Below are positions 46,740 to 58,090 of a DNA stretch of 64,000 nucleotides, in pieces (within the stretch, counting starts at the first letter, position 1; each line of letters starts with the position of its first letter). Under the pieces are notes generated by a model. It saw only the letters and a list, made by a program, of their open reading frames with translations. It was not told the origin of the DNA and did no database searches. Position numbers and translations under genes: made by a program. Source of the stretch: Mytilus galloprovincialis (taxonomy: Eukaryota > Mollusca > Bivalvia > Mytilida > Mytilidae); assembly GCF_965363235.1 (NCBI RefSeq), contig NC_134839.1, forward strand, positions 59,797,560 through 59,861,559. The letters run 5' to 3'.

Positions 46740-47130
46740 TATATTTTGAGAACGAGTATTTCATTTTTACAAACAATCGGAATTCTCGTGGGAACCACCT
46801 GTTCTGTTCTTCTTGCCTATGTATACCTTTATGCAGTCGAACATCATAGAATAGCATCTTTAAAAGAAAGAAGAGAAGCTATCATCCCCTCTAAGATTTC
46901 TTTTCGCTATGAAGATGACGATCTCTCACTAAATAATTCAAAACATACAACAGATGCAGTTAGGATGCCTCATATCTTGACTTACATCTTGAAATTGAAA
47001 ATGAGAGTCCGTTGGAAAACAAACTTTACGACATAAGAGATGATTTCAGCTTTCAATTGTGAACTTTCTTTTCCATGTAGCAACAATCCAGCAGCACCTG
47101 CATACGGGGTACATATCTCCCAGTTGAAAC
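46740..47130 (+). mobile_element. Reverse-transcriptase retroelement relic (2)
   Basis: Broken remnant matching 33040-33400, with a FRYEDDDLSLNNSK stretch corresponding to the catalytic FRYIDDVLSLNN of a widespread invertebrate reverse transcriptase, and a following NNPAAPAYGVHISQL stretch. Possibly Penelope-like. It carries several breaks. Both relics lie downstream of MSMB copies (F and G), so they were duplicated with them. Confidence 0.65.
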
Positions 47131-47865
47131 GGTAAAACAATAATTAAGTAATATGGAAAATCGCAGCTGTCATTTGTGGTATTCTGATATTACGTTATGT
47201 TGCTTTATTATTACTCGATGATATTTTGTTGTTATATAATATCGTTTTCACATGTTTGATATAACTCAATAATGACTAGTCATGACTTAATGATATTTCG
47301 ATATTACATAATATGGTTTCGTATTGACTTAATGTTGTGTTGTTATAACGTTATATGGTTTTATCATTACACGATGTGGTTTCTTCTTTTTTTAATGTTA
47401 TTGTATACATTGGTTTAATAAAATGGAATTGAAATTAGCTTGCTTTGAGTCCATTGGCTAGTATGTAGCATTTTTGGACAAGAACAAATTAACAACTCAA
47501 ATACATATATACGTCTTCTAAACATCAAGGCAATACTAATTTCTTTCTGTGCAAAAAACGCAAAAATAAAAATGAAATATCAGTTTGCAATGACAATAAC
47601 TTTTTAAAGAATAAACTGACATTTTTTTTTCTATAATATGTTTTATAGATCACGTCCTAATGATAATTTTATACCTTTCTCTCTATCTATTATGGTGTTA
47701 GTGATAAAATTCAAATTTAAAAAAAATGAAAAACGTCATTTGAGGAACAACTCTGAGTTTTTGGTCTAATAGTTGGTATTTAGATCTCGACATTCTTCAC
47801 TTATGTGTATTGTCAGATTTTCTCTATTTATAATATTTTTGAAGATAATGAAATAATAAAAAAAC
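47131..47865. other. Intergenic, AT-rich low-complexity
   Basis: 47200-47400 contains irregular repeats of GATATTACGTTAT/ATGGTTTC type words. Nothing else is recognised. Confidence 0.45.
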
Positions 47866-47869
47866 AGTT

Positions 47870-48110
47870 TACAAAATAACAAGCCGTTCCTGAATTTTAT
47901 TACCGCTATGTTCTATTTTTTTTTCATGGCAGCACGTATGTTTGTTATTCTGAATAATTGGGCATTCTTGTTTTAAAACTAGAGATTCTCAGGGTGATTG
48001 GGGCAGGTTTGGTTTCATTTAGTGAAGAATATTCCTTAGACAATATGTTTGTTAAAGTTAACAACGACATAAGACGGGCACTAAATGATAGGAAAATCAA
48101 AGAACATAGA
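47870..48110 (-). mobile_element. Degraded Helitron-like mollusc repeat downstream of copy G
   Basis: GGTGATTGGGGCAGGTTTGG and ATATGTTTGTTAAAGTTAAC match the fossil after gene D (25130-25210) and, complemented, the one after gene B. It has the same position relative to the MSMB gene. Confidence 0.55.
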
Positions 48111-48439
48111 ACCAATAGAAGTAAATGGCTTTTTATTCAAGAAACTAAACGTAGGAGTAATACAGGCCTTGATAATATTTCAATATTTTGTTCAATACAT
48201 ATGTGATTTCATCAAAGTCTTTTTAAGTAGAACCCCGGAGGATTCTGGACAAAGCTGTGTTTCATCAGCAATAAGGACAGTCTTTAGCGAACACGGTCCA
48301 TCGGGCACCACTTTACAATCTTTGGAATGGTTAGTGATGTATCCGCTAATACTGAAACAGAAAGTAAAATTATATATATGCGAAAGCAATTAGAGGGTTA
48401 ACTATATAAAAGTCACTATTGTATAACTAGTGTATATTT

Positions 48440-48590
48440 GTTTAGGGGCCATCTGAAAGACGCCTCCGGGTGCGGGAATTTCTCGCTACATTGAAGACCT
48501 GTTGGTGACCTTCTGCTGTTGTTTTTTCTATGGTCGGGTTGTTGTCTCTTTGACACATTCCCCATTTCCATTCTAAATTTTATAAGGAAT
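48440..48590 (+). repeat. Mussel dispersed repeat, family beta, 3' end (in copy G intron 2)
   Basis: GGGGCCATCTGAAAGACGCC, GGTGCGGGAATTTCTCGC and GGGTTGTTGTCTCTTTGACA. Confidence 0.7.
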
Positions 48591-49734
48591 GGTTGTGATA
48601 TTGAATGTATTTGACGGGGCTAAAATTGAGATGGTAAAACTGGTTAAGAAATATCTAACGGATAAATACGGACGATAGACGGAGGGAAACAGAGGTATAT
48701 ATAGCTGTGGTATGACTGTTAGTGAGACAATTCTTCACAAGAGACCAATTTATTTACATGGATAATTTGTGTATCTGTTTTAAATATCAATACTTCAGTT
48801 ATATTGCAAATCAATGTTATTTCAATTTGAACATTTATATATTTTTAAGACTGTTAAGTTTTGAATCTCTTTCGAAAATACTGCAAAATTATATACTGAC
48901 GAATTAATAGGCAATATCAAATTCCAGAAAAAAAAAAAGGGCACCAGAAAACGTCCACGTCTAGTAAATCATAATATATTATGTATGGTAGTCGAAGTAA
49001 AAATAGTATGATGTTAATGAAGACGACTTACCAGCAGCAACTCAGGTATCCATTTGTACACTAACATTCAGTACTTTCTTTGGGAGATATAGATCTTTTT
49101 TCATGTTTTATTATTCGTCCATTGTAAATACAATCTGGGGGAAAAACAAACGATGGGATGATCAAATTACAGACGCAGTTTATATCTAATCTGATAACTA
49201 ACAATGTATCAAATCTTTTATAAATGAAGTCAATGAGACGTTATTAGAATGTATAAAAATTCACCAAAGACATCGGGATTATTACATAGTACGCTAAACG
49301 CACGTTTCATCTCCATAAGATAACCATTTGGAAGGCGTCGTTAAATAACGCAAGTACCCATCATTTAATGTGATACAGTAGTTTTAGCTCTGTTAAAAAA
49401 TGCGGTAGAGGATATATGATATATTTCTTTTTTAAAAGGCTCCCTCATAAAGGTATCAATTCATTCATTGAAACTAGTTTTAACTGGTGAAATTCATATC
49501 CCAGTCATTCAAATAATATGAGTTATAATGCAAATACAAGTTTGAATTGTTTAACAGTTTTAAATCTCGGTCTATTTCAGAAATTAATTCTAACAAACTT
49601 TAGATTTTGTAACCCTGTATGCCAATATTCCCCATGTTAAATTATAAAATTGTTTTGTGTAAACATTGCGTGAACGACAGAATTGCTTCCTATGTGACGT
49701 ATACATTTTCTGACGTCAGACACGCGAAGCAATA

Positions 49735-50110
49735 AATGTGTTTGTAATATGATAAATGCTTTTGTGTCTTTTTGTAAAAAATATTTGTATTAAGATTGTA
49801 ACACAATGATGACTGCTGTACCCATATTTTGACTATTTTATTATTTGTTATGTCTGTTTTGTTCACGCATCGTTGTAAACATAATGGAATTTTATAAGAC
49901 TGTCGTAAAAGTGAGCGGTTTAGCGTTATAAAACCAGGGTCAATCCACAATTTTCTACATCTAAAAATGCCTTTACCAATATTACTGTCAGGAATATGAC
50001 AGTTGTTGTCCATTCGTTTGATGTGTTTTGTCATTTGATTTTGCCATGTGATTAGGGACTTTCCGATTGAATTTTCCTCAGAGTTCAGTATTTTTGTCAT
50101 TTTACTTTTT
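49735..50110 (-). repeat. Mussel dispersed repeat, family delta (in copy G intron 1)
   Basis: Complement of the 36.1-36.6 kb repeat: GTAACACAATGATGACTGCT, ATGACAGTTGTTGTCCATTC, GATTAGGGACTTTCC and CAGAGTTCAGTATTTTTGTC. It ends in a T tract abutting the exon 1 donor of copy G. Confidence 0.7.
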
Positions 50111-50254
50111 TTTAACATTACCTGTTGGTTGCTGAAGAAAACAGTACCCATCAACAGTAGAACACATCTTTACGATCAGGAAAAACACACAGAGTTGGAT
50201 GTTCACCATGTTGACAAATTTTTGAATGGGTAAGCCAGATGTATGTAAGTTTTT

Positions 50255-50262
50255 TTTATATA
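50255..50262 (-). promoter_or_regulatory. Degenerate TATA box of copy G
   Basis: TATATAAA on the minus strand at the place where genes B, D and E have TATAAATA; the altered word fits a decaying promoter. Confidence 0.45.
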
Positions 50263-50639
50263 ATCAGGAAACCAATTGCTTTAACAAAAATATTAATACG
50301 ACGTTTTTCATACTAAGGGTTAGTCATCATCAAATGTAATTTAGATATGTGTCCTTACTGATGCTGCTGTATGTTTTCGTAAAGAATGTTCACGCAATGT
50401 ATTCATGAAAGTCTCTGATATTGCTGTCGTTTTAAAAGTGCATTTATTTGAAATTGTTTGTAGCGAAAGGAGGTTCACGAAGGGTTAATATTGGCCCTAC
50501 ATTTTTTATGTTTTTTAAATCAGGTCAAAAAATTACAAGTTTCACATAGAAATACATCTGATAATACTATAAAGACAAAATAAATTTTTTGGCATCTTTC
50601 TTAAAAATAAATGAAGGTATGACCCATTAAATAAACATT

Positions 50640-50932
50640 ATTTGTATTGTAGGTCAATTAAGGGTAACTATTTCCCATACTTTTAATTGCTTTTGACATA
50701 ATTAACCTTGGCCGCCATCTACGATCCAAAATGTTATCCAAAAAATTGATGAATTCTATATCAGAAATGGAATCTTTTGGTCACAAAACATTTTGGATCG
50801 TAGGTGGCGGCCAAAGTTTTCCTAAAGCTTTAAGGTCTGAAAATTTCATTGGTAATTATCATATTTTGACAAAACATCCAAAATTGACCTACTTTGGAGA
50901 ATATTATGCACTTTTATGAAAAGAACTGGTTA
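50640..50932. mobile_element. Hairpin (MITE-like) element
   Basis: Near-perfect inverted arms TTGGCCGCCATCTACGATCC (from 50708) and GGATCGTAGGTGGCGGCCAA (to 50814), about 27 bases each with a 52-base loop. The outer words GTAGGTCAATT (50650) and AATTGACCTAC (50881) are also inverted, giving a nested palindrome of about 240 bases. Confidence 0.7.
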
Positions 50933-51085
50933 AATAAAGGCAACAGTAGTATACCGCTGTTCGAAATTCATAAATCGTTTGAGGGTAAAAAATCCGGGGT
51001 TACAAACTAAAACTGAGGGAAACACATCAAATAAAAGAGAAAAACCACGACACAACATAAACACACCACTAAAATGTAACACACA

Positions 51086-51370
51086 CAGAAAGGTTCCTGG
51101 TTCGATTCTCGTTTGGGATGAAAATTTCAGGAACTCAATTTTCGGCTCTCCCTTGACACCATCTGCGAGTATGGTCTTGAGGAAACGATGATAGTCCGTC
51201 GGAAGGGGACGATAAATGACTGACCCGTGTTAAGAGAGAGCCATATCTCTTGCACGTTAAAGACATCCTTGTAGATTTCGAAAAAGAGTAGGCGAATGCC
51301 GCTACAAGGTAGCACTCGCACCTGCAAAGTGGAAAGGGATTAATATAAGTTGCAAAACTTGTTTCCCAAT
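51086..51370 (+). repeat. tRNA-derived SINE
   Basis: Starts with a good pol III B box (GGTTCGATTCT), then GGGATGAAAATTTCAG, CACCATCTGCGAGTATGG, GACTGACCCGTGTTAAGAG and CTTGCACGTTAAAGACAT. The tRNA-like 5' part before the B box is replaced by another mussel repeat (50935-51070). The body is a common mollusc SINE as I recall it; I cannot confirm the family name. Confidence 0.6.
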
Positions 51371-51379
51371 CCACTATAA

Positions 51380-52460
51380 ATAAATATGTTTAAACTAACG
51401 TGCCATAAGTAAATCTTGTCCATTGAACATGTGTGGTTTAAAAGTGTGTTTTTGTACCTTTGTTTACCTGCATTACTTATCCCGTCCCGTATAGAACAGT
51501 GAAATACAGATGTGTTTTAACTCAAAGTTAACTAAATATTGATCAATATCATATTGTACCATTTGTTTCCCAGCTATGTTTTGTTTAGGCTGGTGTCGTG
51601 TACTCGACATCATCTCTAATTATAGAATGTTACAAAAAAGAAAAGAATGTAAGAAGTTGATATATATTTACGTGTGTTAGTAAGCAGCTATCATTTTCAA
51701 ATGATATTTGATGCTTGCAATACTATGATAGACCCATCTCCTAAAATATTGAGAGCATTACAAATTCACTCCACATCATTATATCAAGGGAGCAATTAAT
51801 CTGTCAAAAATACCTATCATAACTGAACTACTAGTATTATGAATACATAATATGACATATTAGTAGGTTTTATTGTACTTTACATAGTAATTAAGAGATG
51901 CTTATTTACATTGTACTGTAAATTGCAGTAATCATTTTATTATTTTGAGTGGATAATTGATAATAATTATCTGAGTTCATTTTTTTTGTCGAATTCACGT
52001 TACTAGCATCAAATCGTGATGAAATGCAGTAGTCTGACATTTGCTTTATAACACATGATTAAAAGTAAATTCGGGAAAAAATGATAAAGCAATTAACGAG
52101 ACAGAAAACAACATAACATATATAGGTCGAAATGCAGTCTCGAACAACAGAAGGATTCACTACAATATGGCTTTTCAATAGTCCCGAGTCTAAAATAGCT
52201 GAGCATGAATGAAACAAACAGTATTCAAGACAAAAAAAAAAAACAACAGTAAATGTGTTATATGACATGAGACTACCACTGACGAGATATATGTGATAGG
52301 AACATGAATGTGTGTGGATAACTTAGTTGATTGTGTTCTTAATGAAACGTGTGTCTGACCAAGAGAATCGTAAGCAACGCTTGGTATTTTTGAAGAGTCT
52401 TCACAACCATTGTGTATTGACACTTATGGTGGACGTTCCATACTGAGGGTATAGACAGCC
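51380..52460 (-). repeat. Segmental duplication shared with 31270-32720
   Basis: See the partner block upstream of gene D. Here it is upstream of copy G, slightly shorter, with no gene inside. 52460-52950 is unannotated apart from a diverged core repeat at about 52665. Confidence 0.65.
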
Positions 52461-52957
52461 CAGTAGTCAGTACTTTACTTCTGAATTGACATTAGATATT
52501 ATCGATCGGTCAATTGTATATATTTTTTGTTAACAAAATCATGAATTACTAATGATTTTCTATCCTTTGTCTGTATTTGGCAAAACAATTAATGTTTTGG
52601 TTTGTCAATGCTCTAAAACTTTGAAGTTGATTTGACCTTTACACTTTTCTGATTCGAGTGTCAATGACGAGTCCTGTTAAAATGTGACGTGCGTCTGGTA
52701 CAAAATTGTAAGCTTGGTTTCTGTGAAGTGTTCTGTTATTCGATTTTGATTCTCCCAATTATAATCCTTATCGATGAACTAATAAGGGTTACATTAAAAC
52801 ATTTAATAATCTTTTCAGGAAATAACAAGCCTCTTGCATAATGGTATGATTATCAAACGCAAACAAATTTACACTATTTTTCAATATCAACACATTCATC
52901 ACAGTGTATGAATAAGCGCAGATACAAAACTTTATTTTGAACATGATCAGCCTGTTA

Positions 52958-53255
52958 GGCCAAGTTTGGATGGAACTCGAGTACTGTCTCTAGTTCCATA
53001 TAAACGGTAAATAATTTTGAAGAGTAAGGACTCTAGATTACCGGAAATACAAGGCCCCTACTCTGAATATGTTTACATTCAAATTTGATTGGATCGACGT
53101 CATAACATCCGGGATATCGAGTCGATCTCTAGTAACCCTGCTACATCCCAGGGCTCATTGAGTTCTAATGGTGGGAAAGCTATATCCAATCATAACAGGT
53201 GTTATATATGACCATGTCAATCCTATCTACTCTAGATATCCATCCGAACTTGGCC
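52958..53255. mobile_element. PIF/Harbinger-like MITE
   Basis: 298 bases with inverted ends GGCCAAGTTTGGATGGA and (read inward from the right) GGCCAAGTTCGGATGGA, flanked by the 3-base direct repeat TTA on both sides (52955-52957, 53256-53258). A 3-base TWA duplication with GG-starting ends is the habit of PIF/Harbinger. No coding capacity. Confidence 0.75.
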
Positions 53256-53417
53256 TTATATACTCTAATAATTTAATTTTGGATGTAACGCGTCTTCTGA
53301 TTGGATGACATTATTTTGTTATGAGCCCATAGACATAATTTAGTCATGTGACCGTGACGTCATCAACATTTTTTCATGGTTTTCTACGGTTTAAAATGAA
53401 ATTTAGAATTAAATTAT

Positions 53418-53507
53418 AAGAAATGACATAAAAAATGTGGTGCACACTGCTAAATAACCCGCTACGCGCGTTATTCAGTATGCACCAAATTTTTTATGTT
53501 ATTTCTT
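53418..53507. mobile_element. Palindromic hairpin element
   Basis: Arms AAGAAATGACATAAAAAATG and, complementing, CATTTTTTATGTTATTTCTT-type sequence enclose TGGTGCA words and a central GCTACGCGCG. About 40-base arms pair with few mismatches. Confidence 0.65.
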
Positions 53508-54527
53508 CATAGAGAAAAAATATTACAGTCATTCCTTAAATATCGATTACTGTACTATACGGGAGATTTTTCAACAACTGAATATAAAGTATGGCTTGAT
53601 TTCTATGCAATGCTGCGAACAACCTATACGGAACTCTAATCCCGAAACAATTATACGTTGTTAGACAGATTGCTGATTTTATATTTTATTCAATAATTTA
53701 GTAAGAGGAACCAAACTTCGTAAGAATTCCATCCGTGTCAACGGTAAAGTCTGTATAGATTGCCTATTATAGGTAAATTGAATGTCCCACTGGTATCGTT
53801 TGTCCCTCTTTCACTACATATTAGGAAAAATGCATATTACAAATGATTGATCAAAAGATCTGGAAAACAACATAAGAGATAAACACCTTTATTTTCAGTT
53901 TTAGTTAACCATTTACCATATCTCTTACTTATATTTAAAAAATAAAAATTGTATTTAAATGCAATATCTTAAAAAAAAAAAAAGTTTTCATAGAAGTTGG
54001 CCTTTCTCATCGCTTGTGCAAAAACAAACAAATGCATGTAAAAAATTTAACCAGGTGTATCAGTGTAAAAATGGACAAGTTTCATATTTATTGTACATTT
54101 AAGAATTTAATATTATTTGTCGCGTTAACTTTAGTAGATATAGTTTGATAAGGAGATGATATATGTCTGTCAATTAGACAACCATCTACAAGACGTAAAC
54201 AATTATGGAGGACTTTTCGGGTTTTAAATATGAGCAAACCCCGTAACTTAGTAAACTACACCAATGTCTCGCAATGTTGTCTCATTTGCAATCATACCAA
54301 ATCTTCTTATTTTATATATACATAAAGGCCCCGGTTTGACAAAATGTGAATCATTTCAAAAAGAAAAACCAATAGCCTCATGTATACTGTAACCAATAGT
54401 TGGCATTATATAATGCACAATGCAAATGAAAACAGAAAAAAAACCAGAAAAACTAACAACACAGTTTATTAAACAAATAATATACTGAATATGTTTTTCT
54501 GACTCGAAGATTATCAATTACATAGTG

Positions 54528-54640
54528 TGCTAGTAACCTAATACGGTATATATGGGGTCAATAAATTCCATATGGGGTGAGAGCGAAGCTGGAATCCCCA
54601 TATGGTATTTACTGACCCCATATATACCGCATTATGTCAC
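54528..54640. mobile_element. Palindromic hairpin element
   Basis: Arms TAATACGGTATATATGGGGT and ACCCCATATATACCGCATTA-type sequence, then CCATATGGGG/CCCCATATGG, around a short loop GAGAGCGAAGC. About 45-base arms. 53510-54528 holds no gene; a gamma repeat piece is at 54150-54300. Confidence 0.7.
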
Positions 54641-54903
54641 TAACATGTGAAAGCATGTTTCACAGTTCAATTCAGAATTACAAAACTACATTTCAGTAAG
54701 CTAAATAAGATATAAATTATGTAACAACTTTTGCTATAAACAGCTTATTTAATAATCAAAAAACGATCTACGAACATAATTCCAGGAAGTATGCACATGG
54801 ATTTCTTTACAAACATTAATACAAATACTGCTCAATTTGATGCTGACTATTTTATAATTGTCGACTAAGGACTTCTTAAGCCATTGCTTTTCCGGTTTAT
54901 AAA

Positions 54904-54911
54904 TATAAATA
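54904..54911 (+). promoter_or_regulatory. TATA box of MSMB-like gene E
   Basis: TATAAATA followed by CTTAGC, 46 bases before the ATG exactly as in gene B; an overlapping second TATAAATA starts at 54898. Confidence 0.7.
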
Positions 54912-54956
54912 CTTAGCTGCATATAAATAGTTAGGTTATTCAAATTTTTCAGCAGC

Positions 54957-57539
54957 ATGATGCACAGTTTGCTATTAGTGTTTTGTCTTATCGTAGGGCT
55001 GTCATCAACTGTAGATGGATTCTGTTTTCAGCAGGGACCAACAGGTAAATTTGGATAATTTATATATGAAGTCGTAATGATAGTGACCATCACGATCATA
55101 ACACAATCTGTTTATTTATATTTTAGTATCCATTTTTCGTTTTACTTTTAAAATAGTTTAAACTAGTAGTTGTAATATTACTCACTATCAAATCAATACT
55201 TGACATGCATTTAACCAGTTAACAATTTTTTCTTTCAATAAATTACGACCTCTCTATGCGAGCGCATCGTCCTTTTTAAAAAAGAAACATATCAAATGTC
55301 ACACTTTTATTGGAATTTTGCATTTAATGTCTTACATCACACTATGGAGCAACTAGTGGATCTGCTTACCATTCCAGAACAGCTGATACTAGGACCAGAT
55401 TTTTCGTGGTGTTAGTGTTATTCAGTGTTTTGTTTCGACGATCTGTTTTAATGCATAATTTGTGTATAACTGGTATATTATTATTTCTGGGATTTCGTTA
55501 TCACAAATCGAATAAGACGTTTCTAAATTCTTCAATAGATACAAATATTTGGTTAGGATGTTCGGCTTCAGCTGATGAATTCAAATTAAAAACATGACTT
55601 TTATGGTAATGTTATTAATTTGAATAGTATGAATTTGAAGTCCTTTATTCTTTGAACTAATTTATTCTTAAAAGTTATCAATTAAACACCTAGTTTTCCT
55701 TTAAATATTGTTTTTATTGGTATAAACATTGACTATAACTAAATATATATTGTTATTCATTTACAGTATGAATGCATATGATCTTACCTACTGCCGATAT
55801 GTTTATTTATATATTTGCATTAAATACAATCATGCGTTTCTCAGAGTGTTTTTGTTTTGTGTCAGATGGATGATCATTGGTTGTTACTTTAGTCCGAGCT
55901 ATCAAGAATTATCTGATAGTAGTAATAAACATGATCTTTCTTTCAGTAACTGCAAATATTCTTAAATCTAAAATTCAACAATTCATAGTTTGGATGTTGA
56001 GATTGAAAACAGTGAAAGGTATTGATTAAATGAGACAAATGAATTACAAAATATTTAATATTCTTATCACTGAAGAGACATGTATTGTCGAAATGCGTAT
56101 CTGGTGCAAGAAAATTGGTACCGTTAATTTTATTTTTCATAATACAAAATTGAGGAATATGGTTTATACATGGTCAATTGGTCGATTTCTTTGCACTAGC
56201 TTTATGATAGCGCTATTTAATTGTGATGACATGCATTGTAAACATGTGGTTTATATATAGAATAACCTTACATTGTCTCGAAATAATCATTTAATCAGTA
56301 CAAGGCTCCGAGCATGTAGTAATCGAGGATTTGCCGAGCATTTCTACCCAATTTTGAGCTGAGAACAAATAAATTTTATATTTTTGTTTTATTGACGTCA
56401 TAAATAAAAGTCTACGGAAAAGCATTTTTCAACGTCATAAACAAGGCGATATACGGTCACAAATGAATATATACAGTCAATGCGATTTGCCTGCATATCA
56501 CAAATGAATATACGGTCAATGCGATTTTTGAACACAAAACACCATTGCGGTATATAAAATGTTAAAAATATCGAATACGTTTTTACATCGAAGGATAAGA
56601 TTTAGCACAACTTTCTGGACTTTTGTTTTTTGTTTTCGAGGAACTTCAACAAGTTAATTGTTATGAAAACGAAACACGAGTCTGACGTATAATGTTATAA
56701 ATCTGGTATCTTAGGTGAGTGTTTATATATCCCAATTAAGTCTTAGCAAATACTAAAAAACAGAACTGAGATCTTATCAATTGTCAGATAGATAAATAAT
56801 TAACTTAAAATGATTGCTACAGTTATTTTACCACTTAATCCTCCGTTGTCTTTAGATTGTGTCTACAAAGGGAGAGTAATAACAAATGGAACAGATTACG
56901 TATCTACCGACGACTGTATTAAATGCAGATGTTCGAAAGGAGTCATGAATTGCTGCTCGTAAGTAGTTTTTCTATTGGTCATATTGGTGTCATTGCAGCT
57001 ACCATATATCATAATTTACTAGTACTAAATATTCACTTTTTCTGTTGTACTTATTTTCTCTAATTCGGTTCTATTAATTGGTTCTCGAGTTTTCAATTGT
57101 GCGGTATTTTTCAACAAAATCAAAACTTAAATAAAATATTTATGATAAACATAAGAATATGTGGTATGATTGACAATGTCTACCAGAGTTCAAATGAAGT
57201 GGCAGTAAGCAATTATAGGCAACAATATTCATTTACGAATGAAATCAAATCATTATCCTTTTACTTTGTCCACAATGGTCTTAAACTTCGTACTTTATTT
57301 GTCTCTTTTACTCGAGTGTCGCTAATGAATCTTTTGTAAACAAAACGAGTGTCTGGTATTTATAATACGCTTATTCATGTGCATAAAAAATTCATTTCTG
57401 TTTCAGTATCGGCATACGTATCACTAGCAAACCGGATGATTGTAAAGTGGTACCTGATGGACCTTGTTCTCAAAAGGCTGTCCTTATTGCTGATGAAACA
57501 AAACCTTGTCCAGGAGGAATAGGTGCGGTTGGGCGTTAA
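54957..57539 (+). CDS. Beta-microseminoprotein-like secreted protein (copy E, intact)
   Basis: Exons 54957-55044, 56856-56958 and 57407-57539; introns of 1811 and 448 bases, GTAAAT/TTTAG and GTAAGT/TTCAG, phases 1 and 2. They code 107 residues: signal peptide MMHSLLLVFCLIVGLSSTVD-G, mature start FCF, then DCVYKGRVITNGTDY, DDCIKCRCSKGVMNCC, PDDCKVVPDGPC and the end KPCPGGIGAVGR. All ten family cysteines are present. N40-G-T is a possible N-glycosylation site not seen in B or D. The start could be either of two adjacent ATGs; the first gives the same exon length as B and D. It is followed after 1.5 kb by a convergent TRIM-like gene. Orphan exon C is its closest relative. Confidence 0.88.
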
Positions 57540-57722
57540 GTTCTAATTGACGGCATTAAATTCTTAACATCATTAAAGTGAACTAAATAATGTACTTAAA
57601 TAATTGTTTATGACAATATGATAAATGGTACACACTAGCCTGTAACAATCCTTATACATGTTATACATCCACACTGTTGTTCTCCTTACAATATTGAATG
57701 CATATGGTTCTCTTTTTTAAGT

Positions 57723-58090
57723 TTTAGCTCACATAGCCAGTACGAGCTTTTCCTGTCACTTGGGGTCCGTCGTCAGTCGTCGTCCTTTAACTTTTAGGAA
57801 ATAATTCTCTCCTGAATTTACTGGGCGAAATAGAACCAGACTTTGCAACAATCTTCCTTAAAGTATCTAGTTTACGAAATTAGTCCATACGAAATTAGTC
57901 CAACTATCCCGCTTACCAACAATAATGGTTGCCAAGGCTGTAAAAAGAACATTTGGGTAAAGTTCAAGCATTTTAAAATATCTTGTAACCCGTTATAAAT
58001 ATAGAAAATCTGGTAGGGCAAATGTGTTCCGAATAACAAGATCTGTAACTGGCATACTACCAAAGAGTTGTTGCCCTTGAATTACTTTTT
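57723..58090 (+). mobile_element. Degraded Helitron-like mollusc repeat downstream of gene E
   Basis: TTTTAGCTCACATAGCCAGT, CACTTGGGGTCCGTCGTC and GTTGCCAAGGCTGTAAAAAG correspond to the 5' end and first unit of the element at 8562. The left terminus is well kept; the right end is lost. Confidence 0.65.

Larger units (their letters stand above)
48192..50209 (-). pseudogene. Beta-microseminoprotein-like pseudogene (copy G)
   Basis: All three exons are present with good splice sites: 50209-50122 (MVNIQLCVFFLIVKMCSTVD-G signal peptide), 49134-49032 and 48351-48192. Exon 2 has an in-frame TAG (49063-49061) in the cysteine core, and the conserved EEC cysteine just before it is Ser. Exon 3 reads ISGYITNHSKDCKVVPDG to QLCPESSGVLL; a one-base loss against copy F (CTACGTTAA becomes CTACTTAAA) removes the usual stop and adds about ten residues ending KSHMY. 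Exon 3 alone would look open, but the gene cannot make the family protein. A delta repeat has landed within about ten bases of the exon 1 donor, and a beta repeat end lies in intron 2. Confidence 0.85.

Noticed and set aside
46746-47036. 96-codon open frame with a hydrophobic N-terminus, first taken as a small membrane protein
   Set aside because: It aligns with a common reverse-transcriptase family and with the broken copy at 33 kb, so it is a retroelement relic.
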